Shown: positions 9,772 to 30,200 of the stretch, in pieces
Position numbering within the stretch: position 1 is the first letter of the stretch
How the letters are laid out: each line of letters begins with the position of its first letter
Notes under the pieces: model-generated
What the model was told of the DNA's origin: nothing
Seen by the model: the letters and a program-made list of their open reading frames with translations, nothing else
Database searches by the model: none
NCBI RefSeq assembly: GCF_021134715.1
Contig: NC_060021.1
Location: 8,588,501 to 8,652,500, forward strand
Reading direction: 5' to 3'
Source: Daphnia pulex
Taxonomy: Eukaryota; Arthropoda; Branchiopoda; Diplostraca; Daphniidae
DNA: 64,000 nucleotides
Translations under genes and position numbers: made by a program

Positions 9772-10275
9772 ATGAAGCTATCTACGGTAAAATGTTTTTA
9801 AATTGTTTGCAAATTTGTACAAGTTAAAACGGTACATAAACTAAACTTTACTTTTCAGGTTATTCTCTCTTTTGCTCTTCTTGGAACAGTCTTGGCAGCC
9901 ATTCCATTTCGCCATCGTCGAGGCTTACCAGGAGTATCATTGAAAGATCCAAACCCAACTACTTTTACCAATTTCAAACAACAATACTTCTACCCACGTC
10001 CTAGCTGGGGAGGTAAAAAATTCGATTTAAAAAAAAAAACAAGTGAGAACTAACCCTCCGAGATGTCCTCAACCAATCATTATTTTTCAGGTTATATTGG
10101 AAACTACGGAAATCACGGCGTTAGCAGCTACGGCGTTGGGACGTATGGCGGATACGGAGCAAACCACGGAATTAACCAATTCGGAGCAAACAACTACGGG
10201 GCAGGAACATACGGCGCAGGAAGTTACAGTACAGGTTCCAGTTCTGGTATTATGGGAGGTGCTTATGGTAAATAA
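9772..10275 (+). CDS. Secreted glycine-rich protein with RHRR site (array gene 7)
   Basis: Exons 9772-9786, 9859-10012 and 10091-10275 give 117 residues. MKLST and VILSFALLGTVLA form the split signal peptide. A short propeptide follows with RHRR, a furin-type processing site. Then comes a non-repetitive segment ending YPRPSWG, and a Gly/Tyr/Ala/Ser-rich tail of GxYG-type repeats ending GGAYGK. The second intron is phase 1 within the tail, as in genes 2 and 5. The EQR motif is missing. Probably a secreted matrix or peptide product. Confidence 0.75.
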
Positions 10276-10416
10276 ACTAGTTTGAAGTCAACATGTTCGA
10301 TTGAAAAAGAAATAAGGAATCCAAGCAATCATTATTTCAATTTCGGAAGTTTAAATTAAATACACAACAACTTCGAAAAATTTTGAAAAAAAAATAAAAA
10401 TAAAAATGGTTTTGTC

Positions 10417-12115
10417 TTACTTTCTGAAATTATATGACTTGGGAATAGCCTGAGCTGGTTTGTGTGGAGCTGGTTTTGTGACTGTGTTGACGTTCGGTTT
10501 GTTGATGATTGCCTGGTTTGGTGCAGGATTTTCTTCATCACTCCAATCAATTCCACTAATCAGCGCGAAAGATTCTGGATCTACTTCCCGCATCCATTTC
10601 TCGCTGTCGTCTGTAAATTAACGTTTAATTCTTGTAGTTTTTTCATGATTGCAGTTCAGTTCATCTATGTTGTTTTAGCCAAATGTTTTCAATGAGCACG
10701 CCGGGGAATTAGATTGAAGACAAACAAATACGAACCTTCAGGCACTGGAGAAGTTTGCTCAGATTTTATGCCAACTGTAGAAATTCTGGCATCATCTTCC
10801 TGCTTTTGACGCTTCAACTGCTGCAAAAATTCCTCCTTTTTCTGCTGTTGCTTCCGTTTTCTTTCCAATTTAACTGGATCACTTTCATTTAATAAATCAT
10901 CTTTAAGCGCGGAATTATTGATGGTTTCGCCGTTTTGAGCTCCAGAAATATTAGGCGGTTTAATTGATGTTAACGCAGTCTCCTTAGTGGAAATCAACTT
11001 TTGCCCAGTGGGAAAACCAGGGCATTGAGGAGCAGGTTCTTGAGGGGCAGGCATTGGGTGTGTTGATTCATGAGTCGCATCAACATTTTTTTCAATTATA
11101 GGAACGCTAGTTGATGCTGAAGGTGTTTTTAAAGCCTCTATGCCACGCTTTTTTTCCTCCTTCAAAGGACAAATGAATGAAAACTTGAAAAGAACCTTGA
11201 AACAGAGCTATAGAATACATATTCTATATTCTTCTATTCCTAGTATTCTATAGCTCTGGTTGAATATGAAAAAAAAAAATATATATATATTCATTACCAT
11301 AGCGTTATAACGGCTTCGATGCACAGCCGGGGGAACTTCTAAAACAGTGTCATTTTTCTGAGGTGGAGCTGGTGTGGTAACCGGGTATTTGTTGGCCCAA
11401 CGTAGGTAGTTTTTGTTATTAAGACAATTGCCCAAAACATTTCCAAATCCTTTCAATGCACGTTTTAACCCATCTGTTGCTGCTTCCTATACATATAATC
11501 ACAATTACAGTGTCAGATGAGTAAAAGTATGAAAGTAAAAGAAAATCCAACTAACCTTTCTAGCCTTTTCCAAACTTAGAGCCTTAGATTTCATTCCTTC
11601 ACAAACACCATAACCAATATCTTCATGAAAGGAACCATCTTTGAGTTCAACTCTTACTGTCGAAGACACCCCAACATAAAACTTGTCGTCAACCTGATCA
11701 ACACAGTCTAATCCACAAACTGAAATGTAGATAATTTCAAAACCACTGAAAAAAAAAGTTACCAATTGTTTGTTGAACAACTTGATGACTCCAACCATTA
11801 AATCCAAATACTTCATTGGCAAGGGCAATCAATCTCCAACCTTCAATATAGGCAAGTTTCTGACCACCTGGACCATGCCTTTGGCTCACCATTTCAGGAG
11901 CAAGGTCTCTGTAAATTTTTGCATTAGACATACATATTTACTAGACTTATTTAAATCAGTAAACTAGCATACTTGCGAAGCGTAGACTGCAAAACTTTGT
12001 GTTCTTCAACGTCATATTCAATCTACACAAATTATAGATTTTTTTAAAGATCAGCTCATTATAAACATAATATTATTCTACGACTCACTCTTCCAAACTT
12101 AACCGGTCGTTGCAT
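10417..12115 (-). CDS. RAD52: DNA repair protein RAD52
   Basis: Seven coding exons, in transcript order 12115-12089, 12022-11973, 11908-11763, 11719-11556, 11486-11298, 11159-10736 and 10610-10417, give 397 residues. RAD52 binds single-stranded DNA, anneals complementary strands in the nucleus and assists RAD51-type recombination. The N-terminal annealing domain (about 1-170) is recognisable: [58 protein letters not shown] and [17 protein letters not shown]. The C-terminal half is low-complexity with a Lys/Gln-rich helix ([11 protein letters not shown]) and a terminal acidic segment around [12 protein letters not shown]. Length is close to the human protein (418). The start was chosen because exon 1 encodes MQRPVKFGR in frame; an upstream coding exon is not excluded. 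Confidence 0.9.
11203..11258. repeat. Perfect 16-bp inverted repeat in a RAD52 intron
   Basis: CAGAGCTATAGAATAC at 11203-11218 is exactly complementary to GTATTCTATAGCTCTG at 11243-11258, with a 24-base AT-rich loop. It lies in the intron 11160-11297 of RAD52. Confidence 0.85.
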
Positions 12116-13773
12116 TTTTTCTTTACGGAAGCATATATATTTAAAAATCTCCTCGCCCAGAAAATTTGTTAACAATACAGAAAATCCAACCTAAGGTTTG
12201 CACGAAAACGTGTTTAATTTTTGAACCCTTAGTCTTAGAAGAGAGAGGAATACAGAGTGGTAGAAAACGAAGTCTCTGCAAACCCGGCAGAATTGAAATC
12301 AGAAATTCATAAATAAAAATTTATCTTTTTTGTTGTTAGAAACTTTTCTTATCTGGTGGTTCGACCATGCTGCCCATGTATCCCTTTACGATTACTATTC
12401 TATAATGTTTACATTAGTTATTTTAAAAATAATCTAAAATTTTAAATAGTAATTTAGTAAATAATCAACCAAACCAAACCAATTCACCGGAAGTGGATAC
12501 TGGATGTTGTGGCATAGATAAAGACGACGACGACGGAAGAAGTGGTCTTTATCTATGGTTGTAGATACAGGTAGTCATGCAGTAACATGCTTGGTAGCAT
12601 GGGATCTCTCTAGTCTCTACACCCATATTGGCAAATGCTGTAACAAAAACGCGCCTTATCTCTGGCCTCTGGGTAGACACTAGGCCTACTGGTTGGCACA
12701 ATGAAGAACGAGCGTGAATTGTGAATTCATGCCGGATACCAACCGACCCTTCTTGTTGTTTCAATTAAAAAATCACAAATTGATTTGTCAGCTTATTTCC
12801 AGTTCTACACAAACTTATAAATTTACTACTTTTTTTTACTGAAACCTTTTCGTACTTTAATGGCTTCTGCACCAATATCAATTTGCGAATGTAATTGATA
12901 AAAGCATTTTGTTTTATTTAAAAAAAAAAAATGAATATTGGCGTCGACTCTGTGCGTTTTTTTAAAGCACTATTGTGCATTCCTCCACAGCGATATCTCT
13001 AAGCGTTTCTGGGTGACGAGTGAAGTTATTTGGAAAAGCAACAAGACGGAGTAAATTTTTCCGTATAATTTTTTGTTCAAGCACTTTGGGATTTGGTTTC
13101 GCTTTATGTTCGGAAGTAATGGTTCTTCTCGTTTTCTCTACACGAATGGATGGAATCTACACAAATCGTTTGTCAGGCACCCGTGTGACACAAATAAAAA
13201 CAAGAACGGCGAAAGCCCATCAAAATCCAAGGTGAGAATCATAAATTATGTTAATTCTAAAAAAATTGACTTGGTTAGACTTGAACTGAACTGCTTAATA
13301 AAGGATGCCATGACTGCTTAATGCTTTTAAGGCTGTCTGTGGTGAGCTAGTATTCACGACGAATCATTGGACAAGTTCCTATAAAGGTTATTCATAAATT
13401 ATTTTAGCCTGAGATAATATTTGTTCATTATCCATGAAGATTTGTCGTCCAAAGTCTAATAGACTGCAACGCACAATGTAGGATCTAATGTAAGAATCAC
13501 AATCCAACTACATAGCTACCCTTTCTCCTCAATTCTTTGAAAAACTATAATTTTGTAAAAACTTAAGTACCTATTGTTTACTTAACTCTTATTTCAAAAA
13601 TGTATTCTTCATTCACCTTCAGTAAAGACTGATTAACTAAATTCATCTAAATAAGAAAAACAAAAAAACATTAAATGATTTGAATAAATTGTACTCCCAC
13701 ACCTGTACAAAACCTGGTACTAGAAAATTTCTAAACAGGAATCATCCTTTTTTTTTCTATTCATTTAACTGTT
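12116..13773. other. Unassigned region between RAD52 and NDUFS5
   Basis: This holds the 5' flank of RAD52 and the 3' flank of NDUFS5. An open stretch at 13,020-13,235 with a GTGAGA splice-donor-like site near 13,232 could be a 5' exon of an unseen transcript. No protein family was recognised and no downstream partner exon was found. Otherwise nothing seen. Confidence 0.4.
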
Positions 13774-14151
13774 TTAGTAGCTATCAGGTTTAGGGATCGG
13801 TCCATAGTAATTTTCTGATGTACGCTCGCCAGCCTTATATTGACGTTCACGTTCCTTTTGCATGGCTAGAACTCGGAACAACTAGAATTAAATTTATTGA
13901 TTAATTTTATGTGCTTGCAGTTTACTAGAAAAAATATCATCTTAACATACCTGTTTGTCGCTAAAAACACATTCATTTAAATCCAACTTCAAGTCCATAC
14001 ACTTTTCCTTTCCCAAAGATTTTCCGTAAGCTTCCATGCAGGAAATATACCTCATTTCAAAGTCTTTGCATGGATGCATTTGAAAAGAGAACACAGGGGC
14101 TGTCATATCAGTAAGACGGGTCCGAAGAATGGGTTCTACCAGATTTGCCAT
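13774..14151 (-). CDS. NDUFS5: NADH dehydrogenase (complex I) 15 kDa subunit NDUFS5
   Basis: Exons 14151-13951 and 13881-13774 (transcript order) give 102 residues, against 106 in human. It is an accessory subunit of respiratory complex I on the intermembrane-space side. The CHCH fold is visible: C28 and C38 are separated by nine residues, and C51 and C61 by nine, the twin CX9C pattern used for disulfide-relay import. HPCKDFEMRY and KCMDLKLDLNEC are typical of the family, and the C-terminus ends GPIPKPDSY. An AG acceptor just before the ATG (near 14,160) suggests an additional non-coding 5' exon. Confidence 0.88.
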
Positions 14152-14159
14152 TTTTCACC

Positions 14160-15743
14160 TAGAGAAGAATAATTATTTAAAAGATCTCAAGAATAACATA
14201 AAATGGCGAAGCTAAAACAATCCACGCAATCAGTGGGGGAAAAAACTGTTTGAGCATAGGGAAAACGAAAAGTTGGAGACGTATACAACTCGATCAATTT
14301 GGACATCTTAACTCCTTCAAATTCCTGTTCTAAAACATGTTTTCATTCCTACTGGTCTATAAATATCAACTTTATCTTATTTCAAATAACTTTAAATGTA
14401 CCAGATAATAAAAATTGTAAAAAATTACCGATAGAAAATGAACCTTTTTTTCCTTTATTTAGGAATTCCTAAAACAGTAAAAGCTATCTAGATATTCGTC
14501 TGCTAGGAAAATTCACTCTTTACGCTGTTGCCAATAGTATCGTTTGTAATCATCGTACTTTACAAAACGCACCAAAATTTGAAAGCAAAAAGCGTGTGTG
14601 CGTGTGTGTGTGTGTGTGTTTGTAACGCAAACAAAAACCGTAAACTAAATATAACGAAAACTAAATAGATTTTACCACAATATAAAAGACCTATGTATAA
14701 AATGGATTGCGAAAATAAGTTGACTGAACTTTCAATCTCTCGGCTATTCAAGATTAGTACCCATACTTAAATAGATTTTGTAAAGCTCAAATACCAATCA
14801 ATCAGCTCCTTGTGAGTTTAGTCTTGTGGGTTTACTCGTCATGATTTTGGAATTATGAGGTTAAACAAAATGAAGATTTTTAAAGCGATCCATGTAAGAT
14901 AAGAAAATACTCTGAGCCCTGGAATTTACCAACGATGGCGTACGTTTCATCATTACTTTTGGAATAAGAAATTTATTGCGTCGTGATAACCTGAATGACG
15001 CATATTAAAGCCTAACATATCAATACGTTTTTTTGTGTTTTCCTTCTTCGAGGATATAGCCGGGGCAACATACAATGTACAGACTACAGAGTACAGACTG
15101 CATTTCCAAACAAGTAAACAGGTTGTAGCAAGCAAACAGTTTGCAGGATTAGATTGTCACATAACTTTGGCGGTAATTCGTATTCACCGAAAACAAAGTT
15201 AATGCGCAACCGGAACCTCCCCAGTGATCCCAAGTCATAAAACCAAAGTCGTATCTGATTGCTCCTAAGATTAATCACGCCGAGGCAATTAAAGCTAATA
15301 CAAGACCTATGACTAGGGCAAGACATCTGTTACCGAATTACATGTGTCATGACTGGCATTCCAGTATTTCACCAACTGATTTAAGGCATTTGCGTTTCGA
15401 GCTATTCCGATGACAACTTAATCGTGTTGGTTTGATTGACTTTATCTGTTATTAAAAGACACACTGTTTTCATCACGTAAGAAATACAAATAAAAACAAA
15501 ACGCTATGCGGATGACAGAATCCCATAAGCCACGACTAATCCATCGTCCAACGTAGTTTTATCAAAGGTCATAAATTTCGGTGTCAAGTGTAGAATATAA
15601 CGATATTTTTATGCTTCAAAACAACTTTTCTTGCGCCCAAAGTCTTTGTTGACTCGATTGCCCCCATTGTTGGCATTTGCCTAGATGAGCTCAGAGTTTT
15701 TTTGTTTTTTTTCCAAGATTAACTGATGAAACCACGACGAGCC
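14160..15743. other. Unassigned region upstream of the 15.9-kb gene
   Basis: AT-rich DNA with a (GT)n microsatellite at 14593-14619 on the plus strand. It probably includes the non-coding first exon of NDUFS5 and the upstream control region of the gene at 15,859. No coding sequence recognised. Confidence 0.45.
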
Positions 15744-15752
15744 CTTTAAAAG
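15744..15752 (+). promoter_or_regulatory. TATA-like box of the secreted-peptide gene
   Basis: CTTTAAAAG lies about 107 bases before the start codon at 15,859, at a sensible distance for a short 5' leader. Confidence 0.45.
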
Positions 15753-15858
15753 GAGGCTTTGCCGAAGGCTCGGGCATTCTAGTCGCTTCGCTTTTGTTGC
15801 ACTGATCAGCAGCAGCCAACATTTTCTCCCGACCCACTAAATTGAATTATACTGCAAG

Positions 15859-16393
15859 ATGTGTCGTGCGATTCGGTTGTTAACTCTCTTGGCCTGTTTC
15901 CTTGTGGCCAGTTTGAATCCGATTGAGCCAGCAGATGATCAGATCTTCTTTCTCAACCTCGATTCCAGCGGTAAGTGTTCCACCGAGTTTCTATCTTTCG
16001 ATTGATCATTGATTGCTGCTTATTCGATACGCCTAAATGGTTGGCTAACGTCCAAACTTAACGGAGCGCACTCTTTTGCGGTCCATTACAGAACAATCGG
16101 CTTTGATGGAAATGATCGTCGACGCAGCCGGTCGAGTTGCGGTACAGAGGAGTACAGCAGAATCCTCGATGATGACCGAAATCGATATGAAGATCCCCGA
16201 GATCGTCATTCAACGCATGCGGAACCCCGATTTTGATAGACAGATGCTGGTCAGATGGATCGGCCGTCGATGGAACCTACCGGACGGCGCAATCGCCGAC
16301 ATTGTGGCGACTGGAAGAGGATGCTCCCCCCGTATTTGCCTATCGATTTCAAGTCGTTCAACAATGGAAGACAATTGCTGCCCATTAGGCTAA
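15859..16393 (+). CDS. Small secreted protein, possible peptide-hormone precursor
   Basis: Exons 15859-15970 and 16092-16393 (GTAAGTG donor, phase 1) give 137 residues. The N-terminus (MCRAIRLLTLLACFLVASLN) is a signal peptide. The middle is acidic to amphipathic with no repeats. Near the end a dibasic site (IGRR) precedes a 40-residue segment starting WNLPDG. That segment contains GCSPRIC and ends DNCCPLG, so it has four cysteines and a terminal glycine that could act as amide donor. This layout matches neuropeptide or hormone precursors, but the mature sequence is not one I recognise. A short venom-like or defence peptide is an alternative. A possible poly(A) signal AATAAA is at 16847-16852. 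Confidence 0.65.
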
Positions 16394-18291
16394 TACACAC
16401 GACCGCTTTTTCTCTTTCCATAACTCGGTACAACACGGACTCACTTAATTTTGAAAACAAAAAAAAAATCCCACTATTAAGATTACGAAACAGTCGTCAT
16501 AATTATCCTCTTAGATGCCATCCACATAATCAATCCCAAGAACAAGTCGTATAAAACGTGCGCCAAGACAACGGGTCACGATAGCACTGTAGTTTGGTCT
16601 TTCTTTTCTGTTTAGTATCAGGAATACCTGGTAATAAGTACACCATTAAACTATGTATAGAATAGGCTCAATTTGGGAAATGTCGAAATGATGGATGAAT
16701 CAAAGAAAAACACAAGGCACGCACACACAGACACACAAAGTAACACACGAACTATAGTTTTTAGCTTATGTATGACCGATACACAAGGGCGATGAGAAAA
16801 ATGACACGTGTTAATAGGATTAAAGTGAGTATGCCACCTTATGTATAATAAACACGCACTTTGACACTTTGTCAGACTCGATCCATTTTCGATAGCAAAA
16901 GCGAGCTAGACATGCATTCGCCAGCCATATGCACACACACACACACACACACGGAACAAAAGGAGAAAGACAGGCAAAGTGGAAATGGCTATATAGAGAT
17001 ATACGTACGCATTTGACATGTACACAGTCAGTATGTGTGTATAGGCATTTCACGTAAGTATGAAAAGGAAAGGGCGGAAAAATCAAGCAATCGAGTCCGT
17101 TATAAATTCAACAGTGCGTGCGCTGGGAGGAGGGACTATATGGAACACAAAAGAATATTTAAGGAATTGTTATATAAGAGATGCGACTTGATAAGTTTCC
17201 CCCAAATTGTTTGTTTGTTTTTTTCCCGCCGACACGCTTTACAAATCTCTTATCCTTGGGTGGGGTCGACGAATTTGGTAAGCAAAAATTTCTCCCTTAC
17301 TTTGTTTTATTCTGTTATAAACATTTTTCGTTATCTCTCTGACAAGTTGGCTAATGGAGGGGGGAGAAGAACCAATGACGGAGGATATGCGAAGTAAATC
17401 AAAGAAATAAGACGAGAGAATAAGGAAGAGCTGAGAGAGAGAGAAAGAAAAAAAAAGAGAGAGAGACGGTTATGAGGGACTAGACATACAACGGGGACAG
17501 GCGACGGGCGGCTACGTCACCCATTTCTCTTTTCCAAAAGACCAAAAGAAACAAACAAACAAAAACAAACAAAAAAAAAAAAACAAAAAAAGAAAGAAAA
17601 GAATCGTTGTTTTTTTTTCTTTTTCTGACGACGTTCCATCGAAGAGATAGAGGAATCACTTTTTCTTTTAGTAGGAGTTAAAAAAAAAGTACAAATGTAA
17701 GATAGCATTAAGGGAAGAATTTGATAGATGATCAGAGTTATGGGGATATATAAAGTTAAGACGACAGATTGAGAGAAATAGTTGACGATTTGACGCGATG
17801 AATAGAAAAACACACACAATTACACGAGCTCTTTTCCAATATGGCAAGAAATGCGAAATCACTCACACTTTACTTGCTTTCTCACAAACAATTAAAAAGC
17901 TGCGCTATCTGCTGGCACTCGAAGACACACGTACGTTGGCGTACTGTTATTTACTGTAAGACGACGGATTGTGTCATTTCCTCCTCTCAAAAAAAAAGAA
18001 ATCGAAAAACATGGAATGGCTGCACTTGAATTTTAGCTGTTGCTCTTTTTTCCTTCCTTTTTCCGCCCCTTTTTGATTCACCAGAGTTTTCTTTTTTCTT
18101 TTCTTTTCCTTTTGCGGTGATGAAACAAAATCCAACTCTTGTCAGCCGGACATTTCAAGGAAAAAGTTTCCCTCCCGAAAAACAAACAATACAACCAAGT
18201 GTGGTGGTGGGGGGGACAACGTACGTAGTAGTAGTTTCACATGCCATCAATCACGCAAGTATTCAAATTTTTCTCTTTTTTTTGTTTAGTT
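16394..18291. other. Convergent 3' untranslated regions
   Basis: This stretch lies between the end of the secreted-peptide gene (plus) and the end of Abl (minus). It holds an (AC)n microsatellite at 16932-16952, GA-rich tracts near 17,415-17,466 and A/T runs. AATAAA on the plus strand at 16847-16852 and TTTATT at 17306-17311 (AATAAA on the minus strand) are candidate ends. No coding sequence recognised. Confidence 0.5.
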
Positions 18292-27250
<8,959 letters not shown>

Positions 27251-30200
27251 TGCCCTGAATGTATGCACATCGCCAGCTGGGAAGAGCAGCAAACTGAAAG
27301 AGGATGAATCAGATGGTTATGTCTTGGGGTCAGGCTCTCTGCTGTGTGTGTGATGAATAATCCACTTACAGTCAAACTGGGCTATCAGTTCTGTCTAGAT
27401 AGGTATCATTTGTGATGACAGGCGATGGAGACAAACGGCATAAACGAAACTGGAGTGTTACACTTTGAGGGTAAAAAAGACTATAGCAGACAAGAGCTAT
27501 AGGCTTTTGTGTTGATTATTTCTTCCAAGGGCGACGGCACACACACACAACTATGCTGAATCCAGGTCTGATTAAAAACAAATACTGCGGCACACCCAAA
27601 TTCCAATAAAACCCGATCAACAACGACTAATGTTTGTGACTTGAAAAACGAGGGTGTGTTTCTTTTTTGGTTTCAACGTCAACGGTGAACCGAGAAAACG
27701 TCTCGGACTAAAAAAGCTTCAAATACGAGAGACTTCACTCCAGCAGCCCCCGGTGTATGGCTGCCATAGTGCCATCTACAAAATTCAGCTCTAGCGGAAC
27801 AGCGTTGCCGAACTCTGAATATTAAAAAGAGAAAAAGAAAAACAAGTTCGTCGTACTCGTTTCCTACTCTCATCAAATGTCACAGTTTCTTTTTTCACGA
27901 AACGGAAGACCCATGTAACCCGTCTCGTGTTGCTGTCTTTTTAATTATCATTGAGATTTCCTCCTTGTGTCTTCATATTAGAATACCAGTGGAAGAAGAA
28001 AAAGAGTCTAGCTCATTGTTACAGAGTTGCTGCTGTTGACGCCGGCGCGTTACACAATCGCGGTCGTTCGTTCGATTCGCTTTGCTGGAGATGCACGATG
28101 AGATATCTGGCGACTTTTAGATCTAGCGAACCCTGCTGCTGAACAAACAAATTACATCCAACTGTGTTCTAGTCTCTGCTCCGGGAAAAAAAAGAAAAGC
28201 TGATTGCTGAAGAACAAAAAAGTTGAGACCGCGAAGAAAGATTTGTGTTAAAATGCATTTATCTTTTCAACGCCGAGCAGCTGGAGATGCTGCTGACCTC
28301 GGGAAATCAAAGACTCTGACGAGTGACGATGTTCCTTTTGACTTTTGCTGGGTTCCTTTTCGTCTTTCTTGTGTAACACTAACGCGCTAATTAGGCACAG
28401 GGATTTTGTTATCTACCTCCAGACAATGTTCACACACACTGGCAACGACTCGAGCCCTCTCAGCTATAGGGCTCGTATATATAGATCGTTCCAGCTGGAA
28501 CGTGCTGAGGCTATTCAACGGACAGGGAACCCCTCTCCCTTCCTCATCACTCGAAAAACTCCAAACCGACATTTTTGAATGACTGAGTGAGGGGGAGAGA
28601 TATAGAGAGGAACTCTTTTGCTGCTGAAAGAGCTAGCTATTGTTAAGCAGGCCCCCAGTCTTTCTGAGCTACTTTGACTGGTTCAAATATAAACAGTCGT
28701 CTCTGTATAATACCTTCTGTTCTTTGTTAAAAAAAATCCCAGAAGCCTCATCGTTTTCCTGCCTTCCAACAATTTCAAATGAAACATTTCCAGCAGCTTT
28801 CAAAGTCATCGTGCGCAGATAATCACATTTCGCCCCCGTGAAGAAGAAGAATGTCATATCTAAAAGTTCTAAACGGATTGCAGCCGTCCTGAACGGGTCT
28901 CTCAAGATTGTGTAGTTGTCGGAAACATTGGAAGCGATAAAAACCCAACAAATTTGTATTCATTTCTGGTTTTTTCTTCTTCTGTTCGACACGTTTTTCT
29001 TGTCTATTTGGCACTTGGTAAAGGAAGATTGTCAGGACAACGGCACACATTATGTGACTTGTGTCAAGCTCATTTCCGCGTCTCTTGTGTATCGATTCTG
29101 CGCTAGCCGGATGACGTTTTCTGAACAAGCGTCTGATAGAGAATTCTTTCTGTCCCCATAAGAATGTGTACAGGAGATTCGGGGTTGGAATGTCAGCTGG
29201 GTTTTCTTGGCTCGTCCTGAGCGCACCCTGACGTAATATACCGCCCACTGGACACGGACCGTACAGTGCTGTAGCTGCAAGAGTTTTTCTTTTTAAAAAA
29301 GAAGTCGTTGTCAACATATTGTGGACCGTTGCCTTAATATATTGACATTACGTCAAATAACTCATTTCCAGGGTTGGAGAAGGGATGAACGAACCCCTTT
29401 TGCGGTATATTATGTTCTACGTGCCCTGGTTCTGAGCTTCTTCTTAGCTCTCCCTCGCATATTCAAAATATCCCGTTGATTCGACAACCCCCCGAGAAAC
29501 ATCTTTGGCTTCTTCTACTTGATAACTGTCGTGTTCACTTAAAAAAAATGAAGCAGGATATCGAGAAAGGTGAGGAGAGGATTCCCGGTCGCTGGAATCA
29601 TTTCCCGGTTTTTGACTGGGGAAGGTCTTCCTTTTTCTCCCCCTTTTTCGTTTGTTTGCCAGAGAAAAACAACGCCACACAGTTTGTGCGTGTGTACCAA
29701 CCGGTGCAAACGATCTTGTTTTAAACACATCGTGTCGTGTGTTGGCGTACGGATGTGTCCAAGAGAAACCTTAAGAACGAACGGTTGTTCTCGATTTTTT
29801 CATGCAAACAAACACGATTGTTTTTGTTTACGATTCGACTCCCCAGCGCCACCTATTGACTGACAGTTGAAACTTGCTCAAATGACCGCTAGATGTCTAA
29901 ATCACCTGACCAAAAAAAAAAAGAATGGGCCGCGCGCAGGTTGGGAACTAAGCCAAAAGGCAAGAGACACCCAGAATGTGTGTGTATAGTGTTCTGAGGC
30001 AGAACGTGTCCGGACCGTTGTCGTTCGTGAGCTGCAAGACCGAACTGAAGGCGGCGGCAGAGACCAGAGTGGGTTGGTGTGTTGTTGGTGTGTGCTGCAG
30101 CTCCACTCGTTGCCCCCTTTTATTTTTATGAAAAACCACGTCGTCCGAGGTCACATGAACTAGCGGTCTCTTAACATTTCTGTGACTCGTCTGCTATCCT

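Noticed and set aside
13020-13321. Two overlapping plus-strand frames between RAD52 and NDUFS5
   Set aside because: One contains a plausible splice donor but no partner exon or homology was found; left as unassigned rather than called a gene.
28471-28490. TATATATA tract as the Abl promoter TATA box
   Set aside because: It is over 1 kb from the long-isoform start and readable on both strands; no evidence ties it to a transcription start.
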